Shown piece by piece: positions 26,187 to 34,324 of a DNA stretch of 64,000 nucleotides (position 1 is its first letter; every line of letters starts with the position of its first letter). Where the stretch lies: contig NZ_OY725717.1 of assembly GCF_963360655.1 (NCBI RefSeq), forward strand, positions 835,694 through 899,693, in the 5' to 3' direction. The stretch comes from Collinsella aerofaciens. Its GTDB lineage: Bacteria; Actinomycetota; Coriobacteriia; Coriobacteriales; Coriobacteriaceae. Both the position numbers and the translations under genes were made by a program. Below the pieces are notes generated by a model that saw only the letters and a list, made by a program, of their open reading frames with translations, did not search any database and had not been told where the DNA came from.

Positions 26187-26244
26187 ATATCCCCCTTTCC
26201 TAATAGGACACTACGAAGAGCTCAGACTCTTCGAAATTGAACGC

Positions 26245-26727
26245 CTAGAGCACGCTGGCGCAGTCAACCTTGGGCTCATCGGCCAGGGGTCGAATCTCGA
26301 CCTCAACGCCACGATCCAGCATCTCGCGCACATCGGCTTCCTCGGCCGCGGTCAGGAAGATCTGACGAGAGACCTGACGAGCATCGGGACGCTTCTCGTC
26401 CTTGGGCTTGGTGTTGCCCAGGTTGACCGACTTGATCTGCGGGCAGCCCTCAACAAGCTGCTTTGCCTCAGCAATAGTGGCGACACAGATGATCATCTTG
26501 TACTTGTCGGTCACGCCCGAGTTGATAGCTTCGATTGCATGCTCCATATCTTTGATGACGAGCTTGCAGCCGGCAGGCTTGCCCATCTTGAGCGTCGTCT
26601 TCCACACCGGGTCGTTAGCGACCTTATCGCCCACGCAGAAGATGCAGTTGGAGCCAAGGCCCTGAACCCAGGAAACTGCGACCTGGCCATGAAGCAGGCG
26701 ATGGTCAACGCGAAGTAGCTGAATCAT
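26245..26727 (-). CDS. PTS mannose-family IIB component
   Basis: A 160-aa EIIB: IQLLRVDHRLLHGQVAVSWV carries the phosphorylated His of the HGQ motif. It takes phosphate from IIA and hands it to the incoming sugar at C-6. The start at MIQLLRVDHR follows a G-rich site; the longer GTG frame includes that site. It is in the order IIA-IIB-IIC-IID, as in the Salmonella gfr (glucoselysine/fructoselysine) operon. Confidence 0.93.
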   Translation of the reverse strand: MIQLLRVDHRLLHGQVAVSWVQGLGSNCIFCVGDKVANDPVWKTTLKMGKPAGCKLVIKDMEHAIEAINSGVTDKYKMIICVATIAEAKQLVEGCPQIKSVNLGNTKPKDEKRPDARQVSRQIFLTAAEEADVREMLDRGVEVEIRPLADEPKVDCASVL

Positions 26728-26784
26728 AATGTGACCCCCCAAAGGTCTTGTGCCGTCTTACGGCGTGTCAGTAGGTGCTGCGGA

Positions 26785-27204
26785 TTAGAACTCTTCTTCC
26801 TCGTCGTCATCGACCAAAAGATCGTTGACAAACTTCACGCGCGTATCGTCCGCAGCGACGATGGCGCGAATCGTCTCCTCAACCGGCGCCGACTCGTCAG
26901 AGAACAGCAACTGGATGAGGAGAGGAAGGTTCATGTTGGTAACGAGGTACGTGCGGGGACGCGTCTGGACGACCTTGGTAAACTCGTTGTTGACGCTGCC
27001 GCCAAAGAGGTCGGTGCAGACAACGACATCATCGTCAGCAGACATGCCTGCCAGCAGTTTTTGGGCCTCCTCGGCCACGTCCATGCGGCCATCGACGAAC
27101 ATCGAAAGATCGTGGACGTTGTCGCGAGCGCCCGAGAGCAGCTCGACGCTCTCCTTGATGCCGGTAGCGAAGTGCGCATGGCTGGCGATGATGTACTGTC
27201 TCAT
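26785..27204 (-). CDS. PTS mannose-family IIA component
   Basis: A 139-aa EIIA of the Man family: the N-terminal IIASHAHFATGI has the phospho-accepting His, and VVCTDLFGGSVNNEF is the conserved GG-S/T-P-like active-site loop (here GGSVNN). The acidic C-terminus (DDDEEEEF) is unusual. It accepts phosphate from HPr. It lies between the second deglycase gene and the IIB gene, all leftward with gaps under 60 bp. Confidence 0.92.
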   Translation of the reverse strand: MRQYIIASHAHFATGIKESVELLSGARDNVHDLSMFVDGRMDVAEEAQKLLAGMSADDDVVVCTDLFGGSVNNEFTKVVQTRPRTYLVTNMNLPLLIQLLFSDESAPVEETIRAIVAADDTRVKFVNDLLVDDDEEEEF

Positions 27205-27250
27205 TCTGTGTTCCTCTCAATAGCCCGGCACGTTCCCGCACCCGTTTTCT

Positions 27251-28312
27251 TTAGTAGTCGAACTGGTGATAGTAGCGACGATACTTGAGGTTGTGCTTGG
27301 TGACCGTCTCGTAGTAGCGAGCCAGGCGGTCGGTAACGAGCACCGTCAGAATCCACGGAGACACGATGACGCGGAACTCGTCGTCAAGGCCGGGGATCGC
27401 GAACTCGGCGGTGTCGATGATGTTGATGTCGGTGTCGCCGGTCACGCCGCGGGTCAGGAAGGCGCGGACGCGCTCGTCGAGCTTGCGGTTCTCGTCCTCG
27501 CCCATGAACAGGAAGACCGGGACGCCGGGCTCCACGAGCTCGAGGGTGCCGTGGAAGAAGTCGGCCGAGGTGATGTAGCGGGTGCGCTTCCACTGCATCT
27601 CCTCCAGGATGCACATCGAGAACAGGATGGTCTCGCCCCACAGGGCGCCGGAGCCGATGAACATGGTGTAGGGGGCCAGGGCGTACTTCTTGGCGAGCTC
27701 CTCGGCGCGCGGCTCGAAGCGCTTGCGGATATCGAGCATGTCCTTCCAGATGTCCTTGGTCTGCTCGATAAACAGATCGAACTTGGGGAAGCAGCCGCGG
27801 CGGTTGAGCAGGCGCAGGCCGAAGCAGTCGGCGAGGTAGTAGCCCTTCTCACAGCCGCCCGAACCATGGTCAGAAGCCATGGCGACGCAGTTCTCGGCGC
27901 CGACAGCCTGGCCGATGGGGCCCTCGGGCTTGGTCATGGCGTAGACGCGAATGCCCTTTTCCTTCATCTTCTTGACGGCCTCGAGGACCTCGGGGGTGGT
28001 GCCGGACTCGGAGGCGGTGAGCACGACGGACTTCTCGGTCATGCGCTTGTGGCCCATGACGTTCCACTCGGCGGCGTGGATCAGGTAGACCTCGAGGTCG
28101 CGGTCGCCGAACTTGTTCATGAGGTACTCGAGCTGCATGAGCTCGTCCCAGGTGCCGCCGACGCCCATCAGGAACACGGCGTCGTAGCCCTCGTCGGCAA
28201 CCTTGTCGGCGAGCGCGGTCATCTTCTTGCCGGTCTCGTAGAGCGCCTTGCCGTCCTCGAGATAGCCCTCCTGGTCGAAATGCATGATCTCGATCTTCTC
28301 GGTTTCCTTCAT
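27251..28312 (-). CDS. FrlB/GfrF-like SIS-domain deglycase, paralogue 2
   Basis: A 353-aa protein with the same domains and catalytic Glu238/His254 as paralogue 1. I count about 24 differing residues, many in residues 144-198, near where the sugar-amine should bind, and in the last 35 residues. It is co-directional and close-packed with the PTS IIA gene downstream and the GlmS-like SIS gene upstream, so it is the deglycase most directly tied to the PTS substrate. Large nucleotide stretches are identical to paralogue 1, indicating recent duplication or gene conversion. Confidence 0.86.
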   Translation of the reverse strand: MKETEKIEIMHFDQEGYLEDGKALYETGKKMTALADKVADEGYDAVFLMGVGGTWDELMQLEYLMNKFGDRDLEVYLIHAAEWNVMGHKRMTEKSVVLTASESGTTPEVLEAVKKMKEKGIRVYAMTKPEGPIGQAVGAENCVAMASDHGSGGCEKGYYLADCFGLRLLNRRGCFPKFDLFIEQTKDIWKDMLDIRKRFEPRAEELAKKYALAPYTMFIGSGALWGETILFSMCILEEMQWKRTRYITSADFFHGTLELVEPGVPVFLFMGEDENRKLDERVRAFLTRGVTGDTDINIIDTAEFAIPGLDDEFRVIVSPWILTVLVTDRLARYYETVTKHNLKYRRYYHQFDY

Positions 28313-28372
28313 TTGTCTCTCCTTTCTGGGGTTGTTTCCACATCCCCCATGCCAACGGGCATCAAAACCCGC

Positions 28373-29488
28373 TTACATTCCGTAACACTCGGCCGCTTTG
28401 GCCTTAAGCGCATTGACTGACTCTTCGTAGCCCTCCGCCTTGACCTCCATTTGCTTGGAGACAGCATCGAGATACGGGTGAACGTCCCATGACTTCAGAC
28501 GCTCGGCGATCATGGCCGCAATCGTCTGGAAGAACACAAGATTGGGAATTGCGCTGAGCAGCGGAGCCACCTGAGGCACCGCAACCTCGTGAGCCCTACC
28601 CTTGGGATGGGCCGTGAGCAGCACCGTTTTTGCCGTAACGTTCGATAGCGCATCGGCGATATTCGCAAGACGCTCCGACCCCTGCGGATCGTCGACGATA
28701 AACACCAGATAGCCCGGAACGATCTGCATTTCGGGACCATGGACGAACTCCTCGCCTTCGTGATGCATGGCAGGAATCTTGATGGTCTCGCTCAGCTTGA
28801 GCGCTGCCTCCTCGGCAACACCATAGTTGGGGCCGTTGCCGACGACCATGGCGGGCATGTGCTCAGAAAGCTCGAGCATGTGATCTTGGACATATGCCTC
28901 GGCGGTCTTGCACATCACGGCATTAGCCTGGATAGCCTCGCGCAGGTCATCAAGACGCTGAGCAACGCCCTTGGCGTCAATCGTTCCGCGCGCCTGACCG
29001 CCGTAAATACCAAAGAGCACCAGGTACTCAACGAGAACCTCGACGCCCAGAGTCACAAAGTCCACCGACTCGACGCCCACACCGTAGTCAAGAACGATGT
29101 CAGCGTGTTCCTTGATGGGTGCCTCGACGTTTGCCGTGAGCGCAACTGCAGCCATATCGTGTGCGCGCATGTAATCGAGCGCCGCAATCGTATTGGTTGA
29201 ATAGCCGCTCTGCGAGACGGCAATGTTAAGCGCATGCTGTGGATAGGTGTGTTCAAAATCGACGAAGGCCTCGGGCGTCACAACGGACACCTGCATCTGC
29301 AGCGCATCTTGCAGGTAATCGCGGGCGCAATCCGCAGCATGGCGCGACGAACCCGAAGCAACGATGCGCAGCGCGTCAAAAGAACCGGACTGGAAAATAT
29401 CAACGAGCTGCGCTACCAGCTCAGACGAACGCTCGAGGTTCTCTCCCATACGCACATGGGCAAGCTGAACGTAATCGAGCATCTTCAT
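28373..29488 (-). CDS. GlmS-isomerase-like SIS protein (GfrE-like deglycase candidate)
   Basis: A 371-aa double SIS-domain protein with a SGSSRHAADCARDYL sugar-phosphate loop, VSQSGYSTNTIAALDYM, and a second SIS domain with AMVVGNGPNYGVAEEAALKLSETI and HHEGEEFVHGPEMQIV, typical of the GlmS isomerase half without the glutaminase domain. In the Salmonella gfr operon a GlmS-like protein, GfrE, is the glucoselysine-6-phosphate deglycase next to GfrF; the arrangement here is similar. The start MKMLDYVQ is preceded by GAGGTGAGAC. It is first in a leftward operon running to the PTS genes. Confidence 0.75.
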   Translation of the reverse strand: MKMLDYVQLAHVRMGENLERSSELVAQLVDIFQSGSFDALRIVASGSSRHAADCARDYLQDALQMQVSVVTPEAFVDFEHTYPQHALNIAVSQSGYSTNTIAALDYMRAHDMAAVALTANVEAPIKEHADIVLDYGVGVESVDFVTLGVEVLVEYLVLFGIYGGQARGTIDAKGVAQRLDDLREAIQANAVMCKTAEAYVQDHMLELSEHMPAMVVGNGPNYGVAEEAALKLSETIKIPAMHHEGEEFVHGPEMQIVPGYLVFIVDDPQGSERLANIADALSNVTAKTVLLTAHPKGRAHEVAVPQVAPLLSAIPNLVFFQTIAAMIAERLKSWDVHPYLDAVSKQMEVKAEGYEESVNALKAKAAECYGM

Positions 29489-29509
29489 CGTCTCACCTCG
29501 TAACAAATC

Positions 29510-29602
29510 ATTAGTATTTGATACCAATCACAGTTATAGGTTACGGCTTTTTGATACCTCTTTGTCGATTAATTTATCCCCTTCGGCGAACGGTCGATTT
29601 TG
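29510..29602 (-). promoter_or_regulatory. Promoter region of the SIS/PTS operon
   Basis: Minus strand: TATAAC -10 box bracketed by two GGTATCAAA sites 33 bp apart, with AAAATCGACCGTTCGCCGAA (complement of 29582-29601) about 42 bp upstream of the -10. The layout matches the promoter region at 23165-23280. Confidence 0.65.
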
Positions 29603-29681
29603 AGCCATGTAAGGTTGTATATACAGCTGACCCAACGATCAAAACTGGTTAGTTTCCCAGCCGTTATTCACAAAATACCAG

Positions 29682-30395
29682 CTAGTACGTATAGGTGTAG
29701 CCGCCCGTATCGCCACGATTGAAGGACTTTACATACTCGATAGCCTGACCGCTCGCGTCATAGCTCACGCATTCCAAAAGCAAAGCAAGATCGCCCTGTT
29801 CCAGTCCAAGGAGGCCGGCATCTCGTGCGCCCAGTGCCTCGATATCGAGCTTTTCCTGTGCCATGACTGGCTTTCGGCCCAGCATCTCATAGGTCTCGTA
29901 CAAACTGAAGACCGACACGTCAATATCTTCGATGGTTGGGAACAGCAGGCAGGGAATCAGCGCCGTCTCAATCGATACGGGGCTACCGTTTATGCAGTTC
30001 AGGCGTCGAACGGAATAGAGCAGGTCGTCCTCGGCGATGCCAAACAGGTCGGCGTAATATGGCCCCGCATAACGCTTGGAACGCGCGAGAATACGGACGG
30101 ACGGCTCGCCGCCCGAAGCACGGACCGATTCACGGAAACCGACCGTGCGTTCAAAAAAAGCAGGTACTTTCTGCGCCACAAAGGCACCTTTTCCCCGAAC
30201 ACGGCGAATCTGCCCGCGTCGAACCAGCTCATCGACAGCGCTTCGGATGGTCAAGCGTGTCGTACCAAATTCCTCGGCGAGGTCTTTTTCGGACGGAATC
30301 ATGGAACCCGTGGGATATGCACCGCGCTCGATACGTTCCTCGATGCAGCGTCGAATGCGCATATAAACCGGGGTGGCATCTACTGTTTCAGCCAT
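29682..30395 (-). CDS. GntR-family transcriptional regulator (UTRA type), first of pair
   Basis: A 237-aa HutC-subfamily regulator: N-terminal winged helix (IPSEKDLAEEFGTTRLTIRSAVDEL, then RVRGKGAFV) and a C-terminal UTRA ligand domain (YSVRRLNCINGSPVSIETALIP) ending GGYTYTY. UTRA domains sense sugar phosphates or related effectors. Its start overlaps the previous gene, also a GntR, by 16 bp. It lies directly upstream of the SIS/PTS operon and is the natural candidate to bind the GGTATCAAA sites. Confidence 0.9.
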   Translation of the reverse strand: MAETVDATPVYMRIRRCIEERIERGAYPTGSMIPSEKDLAEEFGTTRLTIRSAVDELVRRGQIRRVRGKGAFVAQKVPAFFERTVGFRESVRASGGEPSVRILARSKRYAGPYYADLFGIAEDDLLYSVRRLNCINGSPVSIETALIPCLLFPTIEDIDVSVFSLYETYEMLGRKPVMAQEKLDIEALGARDAGLLGLEQGDLALLLECVSYDASGQAIEYVKSFNRGDTGGYTYTY

Positions 30396-31147
30396 TGTTC
30401 ACCTGCCACGCTCCTCATGCCGTTCTCTTCGCCGTTATCGGCAAAGCGGAACTTTGTGGGCAAAATCACCGATTTGCAATGCTCCACAAAACGCATGTCC
30501 TTATCAAATTCGATCGAGCTCTCATAGAACACCGGCGTTCCCTCTTCTTGCTGGAGCAGCTCGGCCTCTTCGACGTTCAAACGCGAGATGGAGATATGCT
30601 CACGTCCATGCTCAACGCGCACGCCACCTTCTTTGAGCAAGACATCGTAAAGGCTCTCACACTCAAAATCGTGCTCGGGAAGCGATGGGCACAGGGACAG
30701 GTTAACGTGAGCGGTCTCGATTGACGCCGGCTCGCCCTCAATAAGTCGAACGCGCTGCATGCGGAGCAAGGGAGCGCCTACAGCCACCCCAAGCTTGTCG
30801 GCAAGCGCCTCATCCGCCTCGATGGTCCCGGTGGAAACCAGACGAGAAGAGGGGTGCAGGCCGGCAGTCCGCACAGCATCGGAAAAGTTATACGTTTCCT
30901 GGAAGATGTTCAGCGGCTTGGGAGGACACACATACGTGCCCGATCCGCGACGGCTCTCGAGCGTTCCACACGAGATAAGCCGCGTGATACCGGCACGCAA
31001 CGCCGTACGCGAAACGCCAATCTCTTCGCACAGCACGCGCTCGGCCGGCAGGCGATCGCCGCCGGCAAGCTGATGGTGCTGGATATACCAAAGAATTCCC
31101 TCAACAGCATGATCTTTGGGGGGAATTGCATAAGATTCGCCTGCCAT
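30380..31147 (-). CDS. GntR-family transcriptional regulator (UTRA type), second of pair
   Basis: A 255-aa GntR protein with a winged helix (LPAERVLCEEIGVSRTALRAGITRL; SRRGSGTYV) and a UTRA domain (PLLRMQRVRLIEGEPASIETAHVNL). It differs clearly from the regulator it overlaps, so the pair is not a recent duplication. Two overlapping GntR genes suggest separate ligands or a hetero-complex controlling the two sugar-amine promoters. Confidence 0.9.
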   Translation of the reverse strand: MAGESYAIPPKDHAVEGILWYIQHHQLAGGDRLPAERVLCEEIGVSRTALRAGITRLISCGTLESRRGSGTYVCPPKPLNIFQETYNFSDAVRTAGLHPSSRLVSTGTIEADEALADKLGVAVGAPLLRMQRVRLIEGEPASIETAHVNLSLCPSLPEHDFECESLYDVLLKEGGVRVEHGREHISISRLNVEEAELLQQEEGTPVFYESSIEFDKDMRFVEHCKSVILPTKFRFADNGEENGMRSVAGEQWLKQ

Positions 31148-31185
31148 TGCACAGACTCCTCATTCAGAAACGTATGCCGCCAAAA

Positions 31186-31674
31186 TTAGGCCAGCCCTCC
31201 CATGGCATCAAATTCTGCCTTGATCTTCTCGGCGACATTCCGATACGACTTATATAGACTTGAATCGCGTTTGACTTCGTCGGTCATAACGGGAATCTCT
31301 AATTTGGAAACCTCGTCTTTTCCCGTCTGAACCGCCACAACAACGCCCATACCAAGACACATATTACGCTTGGCAGCATTTATTTTTGCTGCCTTGGCAG
31401 GATTTGCCAGGATACGCTGGGCAAATTCCTGTTTAGAGACCGCTTCTTCGGCCTCCGGATCGCCCGCCTCGGCCACTTCGCACTGCAGCACGTCCGCATA
31501 GTCAAAAATCTTAGGCTCTGCACCACGCTGATGCACGGCCCACTTGCGGCGCGTGGCATCCTGGTAGATAGCCGGCAAAAATGTAAACCGCGGCGGGTCC
31601 AAAATCGTATCCGTGATGGTAAACACATCGGGATCAAAGGCATCCTGCGGGTTTTTCTTCTTGAACAGCCCCAT
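31186..31674 (-). CDS. Hypothetical small cytosolic protein
   Basis: A 162-aa soluble protein that I do not recognise. It begins MGLFKKKNPQDAFDPD, has a central acidic part (AEAGDPEAEEAVSKQEF) and a lysine/alanine-rich helix (ANPAKAAKINAAKRNMCLGMGV), and ends FDAMGGLA. No signal peptide or membrane segment. It precedes the GntR pair on the same strand with a 38-bp gap and may be co-transcribed. The start MGLF was chosen over an upstream in-frame ATG because the N-terminal MGLFKKK form is common among small bacterial proteins; no strong ribosome site decides it. Confidence 0.6.
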   Translation of the reverse strand: MGLFKKKNPQDAFDPDVFTITDTILDPPRFTFLPAIYQDATRRKWAVHQRGAEPKIFDYADVLQCEVAEAGDPEAEEAVSKQEFAQRILANPAKAAKINAAKRNMCLGMGVVVAVQTGKDEVSKLEIPVMTDEVKRDSSLYKSYRNVAEKIKAEFDAMGGLA

Positions 31675-31795
31675 ATCAGCCTCCCGTACTAGCATTAAAC
31701 AACTCAAGCTGAATATAGCACCAATTTCAAGCCGCTGCCTTACCCTATCGGTGCGCGGCGTCTATGGCTCGCCCAGCGGAAGAGTTAACGGACGA

Positions 31796-31868
31796 GGGCC
31801 GGGCTGCCTGCCTTGTTTTGAGAAGTGGGCTCCGCGAACTTCTCAAAACAAGGCAGGCAGCCCGGCCC
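31796..31868. repeat. Perfect 31-bp-arm palindrome
   Basis: Left arm 31796-31826 (GGGCCGGGCTGCCTGCC...GAGAAGT) and right arm 31838-31868 are exact complements around an 11-nt loop, GGGCTCCGCGA. It lies 55 bp beyond the lacI-type stop. It resembles the outer arms of the four structured elements in GC-rich style and perfect pairing, but lacks their conserved core. Confidence 0.85.
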
Positions 31869-31922
31869 CGCCGGCAAATAGTGGACACTCCGCATGCAAT
31901 CTATGCAACCAAACAAGTACGC

Positions 31923-32951
31923 TTAGCTACATTCGGTAAGTTCGAGCACGCTGCCCTTAACGATAAGCGCCGGCTCCAGGACGACCTCTTCGGCACGTCT
32001 ACCGCCCCTACCGGCAAGACGCTTGGACATGCAGCCAAAAGCATGCTCCGCGAGGATACCTGGATCCTGCTCAATCGCGGTCAGCGCCGGCTCAAAGAGA
32101 ACGTCGGCGGCCGAGTTGTCGTAACTCACCACCGAAATGTCGCCCGGAATGCTCTTCCCCATCTCGTGTAAGCGCTTGAGCAGACCAAGGGCAATGTTGT
32201 CCGAACTTGCGAACACAGCGGTGGCATCAGTTGCGAGCACCGCCTCCGAGGCCTCGTAGGCACTCGGAATGTAGTACTCGCTCTCAAACTCCAAACGTGC
32301 GTCGATAGGCAGGCCAACCTCGCGCAGCGCGCGCTCATAGCCGGCAAGTCGCTTACGCCCCGTATTGGAACGGCGCGCGTTAACCAAGCAGGCAATGCGA
32401 CGGTGGCCCTGCTCGATCAGATAGCGAGTGGCCATGTAGCCACCCATCTCGTGGTCGAACATCACCTTGTCGCACTCGAGCCCCTCAATGGCACGGTCGA
32501 CCATCACGGCAGGGATAGGCAGATGGCTGACTTCTTCGCGCAGGGCGCGGTCGTCGGAGAACTCGTCGCCCACAACCAGGAAGACGCCATCAACGCCGCG
32601 CGTTACCAGCTGGCGCAGCAGCTCCAGATCGTCGTCGGCACTTCCACCCGAGCTGGTAATGAAGAGCGCATAGCCGTCCTCGCGGCAGCGCTTTTCCAGG
32701 CTACCGGCGAGCGAGGCAAAAAAGCGGCTCTCGATGTTAGGGACGATAAGGCCCAGCGTGCGCGACTCGCGCATGACCAGACTACGCGCAATCTGGTTGG
32801 GGACATAGTGGTTGCGCGCCGCGACCTCCTTGATGAGCTTGCGGTTTTCTTCCGAGATGCGACAGGGCCGATTATTGAGAACAAGCGAGACCGACGAGGG
32901 GGAAAGCCCCACCTCCTGGGCGATCTGCTTGAGGGTGACTTTGTTGGCCAT
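31923..32951 (-). CDS. LacI-family transcriptional regulator
   Basis: A 342-aa protein: N-terminal HTH (VTLKQIAQEVGLSPSSVSLVLN) followed by a hinge, then a periplasmic-binding-like sugar domain (LGLIVPNIESRFFASLAGSLE; DGVFLVVGDEFSDD; AVFASSDNIALGLLKRLHEMG; SVVSYDNS). It probably represses a sugar gene set. AAGGAG precedes this ATG, and the additional upstream frame is noncoding. It is divergent from murB across a 183-bp gap. Confidence 0.93.
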   Translation of the reverse strand: MANKVTLKQIAQEVGLSPSSVSLVLNNRPCRISEENRKLIKEVAARNHYVPNQIARSLVMRESRTLGLIVPNIESRFFASLAGSLEKRCREDGYALFITSSGGSADDDLELLRQLVTRGVDGVFLVVGDEFSDDRALREEVSHLPIPAVMVDRAIEGLECDKVMFDHEMGGYMATRYLIEQGHRRIACLVNARRSNTGRKRLAGYERALREVGLPIDARLEFESEYYIPSAYEASEAVLATDATAVFASSDNIALGLLKRLHEMGKSIPGDISVVSYDNSAADVLFEPALTAIEQDPGILAEHAFGCMSKRLAGRGGRRAEEVVLEPALIVKGSVLELTECS

Positions 32952-33134
32952 CTCGCTCCTTCCAGGTTTACGCGCAATCTCTTGAAAGTATAGCGACCGA
33001 CCCTCTACCTCGGTGATAAACACTTTACCAATCCGGTAGACGGCTGTTTTATCGCCGCCAGCGCACCAAATCCGTCCGGGTGGGGTATATTTCAATCGAT
33101 TGATGACAACAACCACCAAAAGGCGGATATTCGT

Positions 33135-34097
33135 ATGCACGAGAACGACTTTTTTAACGAGGACCTGCTGTGCGCGCTTGCTGGCGTTGCCGGCGAGGAC
33201 AACGTGCTGATGAGCGAGCCCATGCGCGAGCACACCACGTTTAAGATCGGCGGCCCGGCCGACGTCTTTGTCACGCCCGATACCGAGCAGGGCCTCGTCG
33301 CCACGCTCGATACCTGCTATCGCTGCGATCTGCCCCTCACCATCGTGGGCAACGGCTCCGACCTGCTCGTCGGCGACAAGGGTATCCGCGGCGTCGTCGT
33401 GGCGTTGGGCGAAGGCCTCTCCGACATTACGGTCGACGGTACGCACGTCACGGCGGCGGCCGGCGCCTTGCTTTCCGATGTCGCAGCCGCGGCAGCCGAG
33501 GCCGGTCTCACCGGCATGGAGCCCATCTCGGGCATCCCCGGATCGGTCGGCGGCGCCTGCTACATGAACGCCGGTGCCTACGGTGCCTGCATGGCCGATG
33601 TGCTAGAGTCCGTGCGCGTCTACAAACCCGCTCGCCAGCTCGACGACGGCACCCGCGGCAGCGGCAATATCATCGAGTTCGATGTCGACGAGCTCAACCT
33701 GGGTTATCGAAAGAGCCGCATCGCCGATGACGGCTTTATCGTGCTTTCGGCCACCTTCAATCTCGCCCCGGGCAACGCCGCGATGATCAAGGCCGACATG
33801 GACAACTACCGCCAGCGCCGCGAGGACAAGCAGCCACTCGACATGCCGAGCGCCGGCTCCACCTTCAAGCGCCCCGAGGGCTACTTTGCCGGCAAGCTCA
33901 TCATGGACGCCGGCCTGCGAGGACACGCCGTTGGCGGCGCGCAGGTGAGCGAGAAGCACTGCGGCTTCATCGTCAACGCCGACCACGCCACCGCCGCCGA
34001 CGTCGACGAACTCATCCGCGACATCCAAGCCAAAGTCAAAGAGCAGTTCGACGTAGACCTAGAACCCGAAGTCCACCGAGTAGGCGAATTTTTATAA
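33135..34097 (+). CDS. murB: UDP-N-acetylenolpyruvoylglucosamine reductase
   Basis: A 320-aa FAD enzyme: HTTFKIGGPADVFVTP, VGNGSDLLVGD, GIPGSVGGACYMNAGAYG, GYRKSRI, PSAGSTFKRPEGYFAGKLI and a terminal EPEVHRVGEF with the catalytic Glu. It reduces UDP-GlcNAc-enolpyruvate to UDP-MurNAc for peptidoglycan. It is monocistronic with its own terminator. Confidence 0.97.
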   Translation: MHENDFFNEDLLCALAGVAGEDNVLMSEPMREHTTFKIGGPADVFVTPDTEQGLVATLDTCYRCDLPLTIVGNGSDLLVGDKGIRGVVVALGEGLSDITVDGTHVTAAAGALLSDVAAAAAEAGLTGMEPISGIPGSVGGACYMNAGAYGACMADVLESVRVYKPARQLDDGTRGSGNIIEFDVDELNLGYRKSRIADDGFIVLSATFNLAPGNAAMIKADMDNYRQRREDKQPLDMPSAGSTFKRPEGYFAGKLIMDAGLRGHAVGGAQVSEKHCGFIVNADHATAADVDELIRDIQAKVKEQFDVDLEPEVHRVGEFL

Positions 34098-34101
34098 AAA
34101 G

Positions 34102-34121
34102 AAGGCCCCGAAAGGGGCCTT
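34102..34121 (+). terminator. Terminator after murB
   Basis: AAGGCCCCGAAAGGGGCCTT is a 9-bp-plus stem with a GAAA-type loop a few bases after the stop. The T-tract is weak (TCACCATATTT). Confidence 0.8.
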
Positions 34122-34174
34122 CACCATATTTATTCAGACAACCCAGTCCGGTGTGTCACGCCTTGGACCCAGAA

Positions 34175-34305
34175 GGTCCGGGGCTGGGGGCGAGACATAA
34201 GGTTGGTCGCGAGTTCCGCACGCAAAGAAGGCCACTTAATGTGGCCTTCGTCTTGCGCAGGACTGTAGAGCAGGCAACCTTATGCCTCGCCCCCAGCCCC
34301 GGACC
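34175..34305. repeat. Structured intergenic element, copy A
   Basis: Arms 34175-34205 and 34275-34305 (31 bp, one mismatch) enclose a 69-nt core. The core holds GCGAGTTCCGCACG, an inner hairpin with AAGGCCAC-TTAAT-GTGGCCTT, and AGGACTGTAGAGCAGG. It ends 20 bp before the stop codon of the convergent NlpC-like gene. See copies B, C and D. Confidence 0.92.
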
Positions 34306-34324
34306 AACTTGCTTCAAACCGCAG

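Noticed and set aside
22061..28312. Assembly duplication of the SIS deglycase
   Set aside because: The two copies differ at many positions and sit in different gene contexts with different flanks, so the duplication is biological.
34141..34324. Ordinary bidirectional terminator
   Set aside because: murB already has its own hairpin at 34102-34121, and the 131-bp element has a conserved core shared with three other loci.
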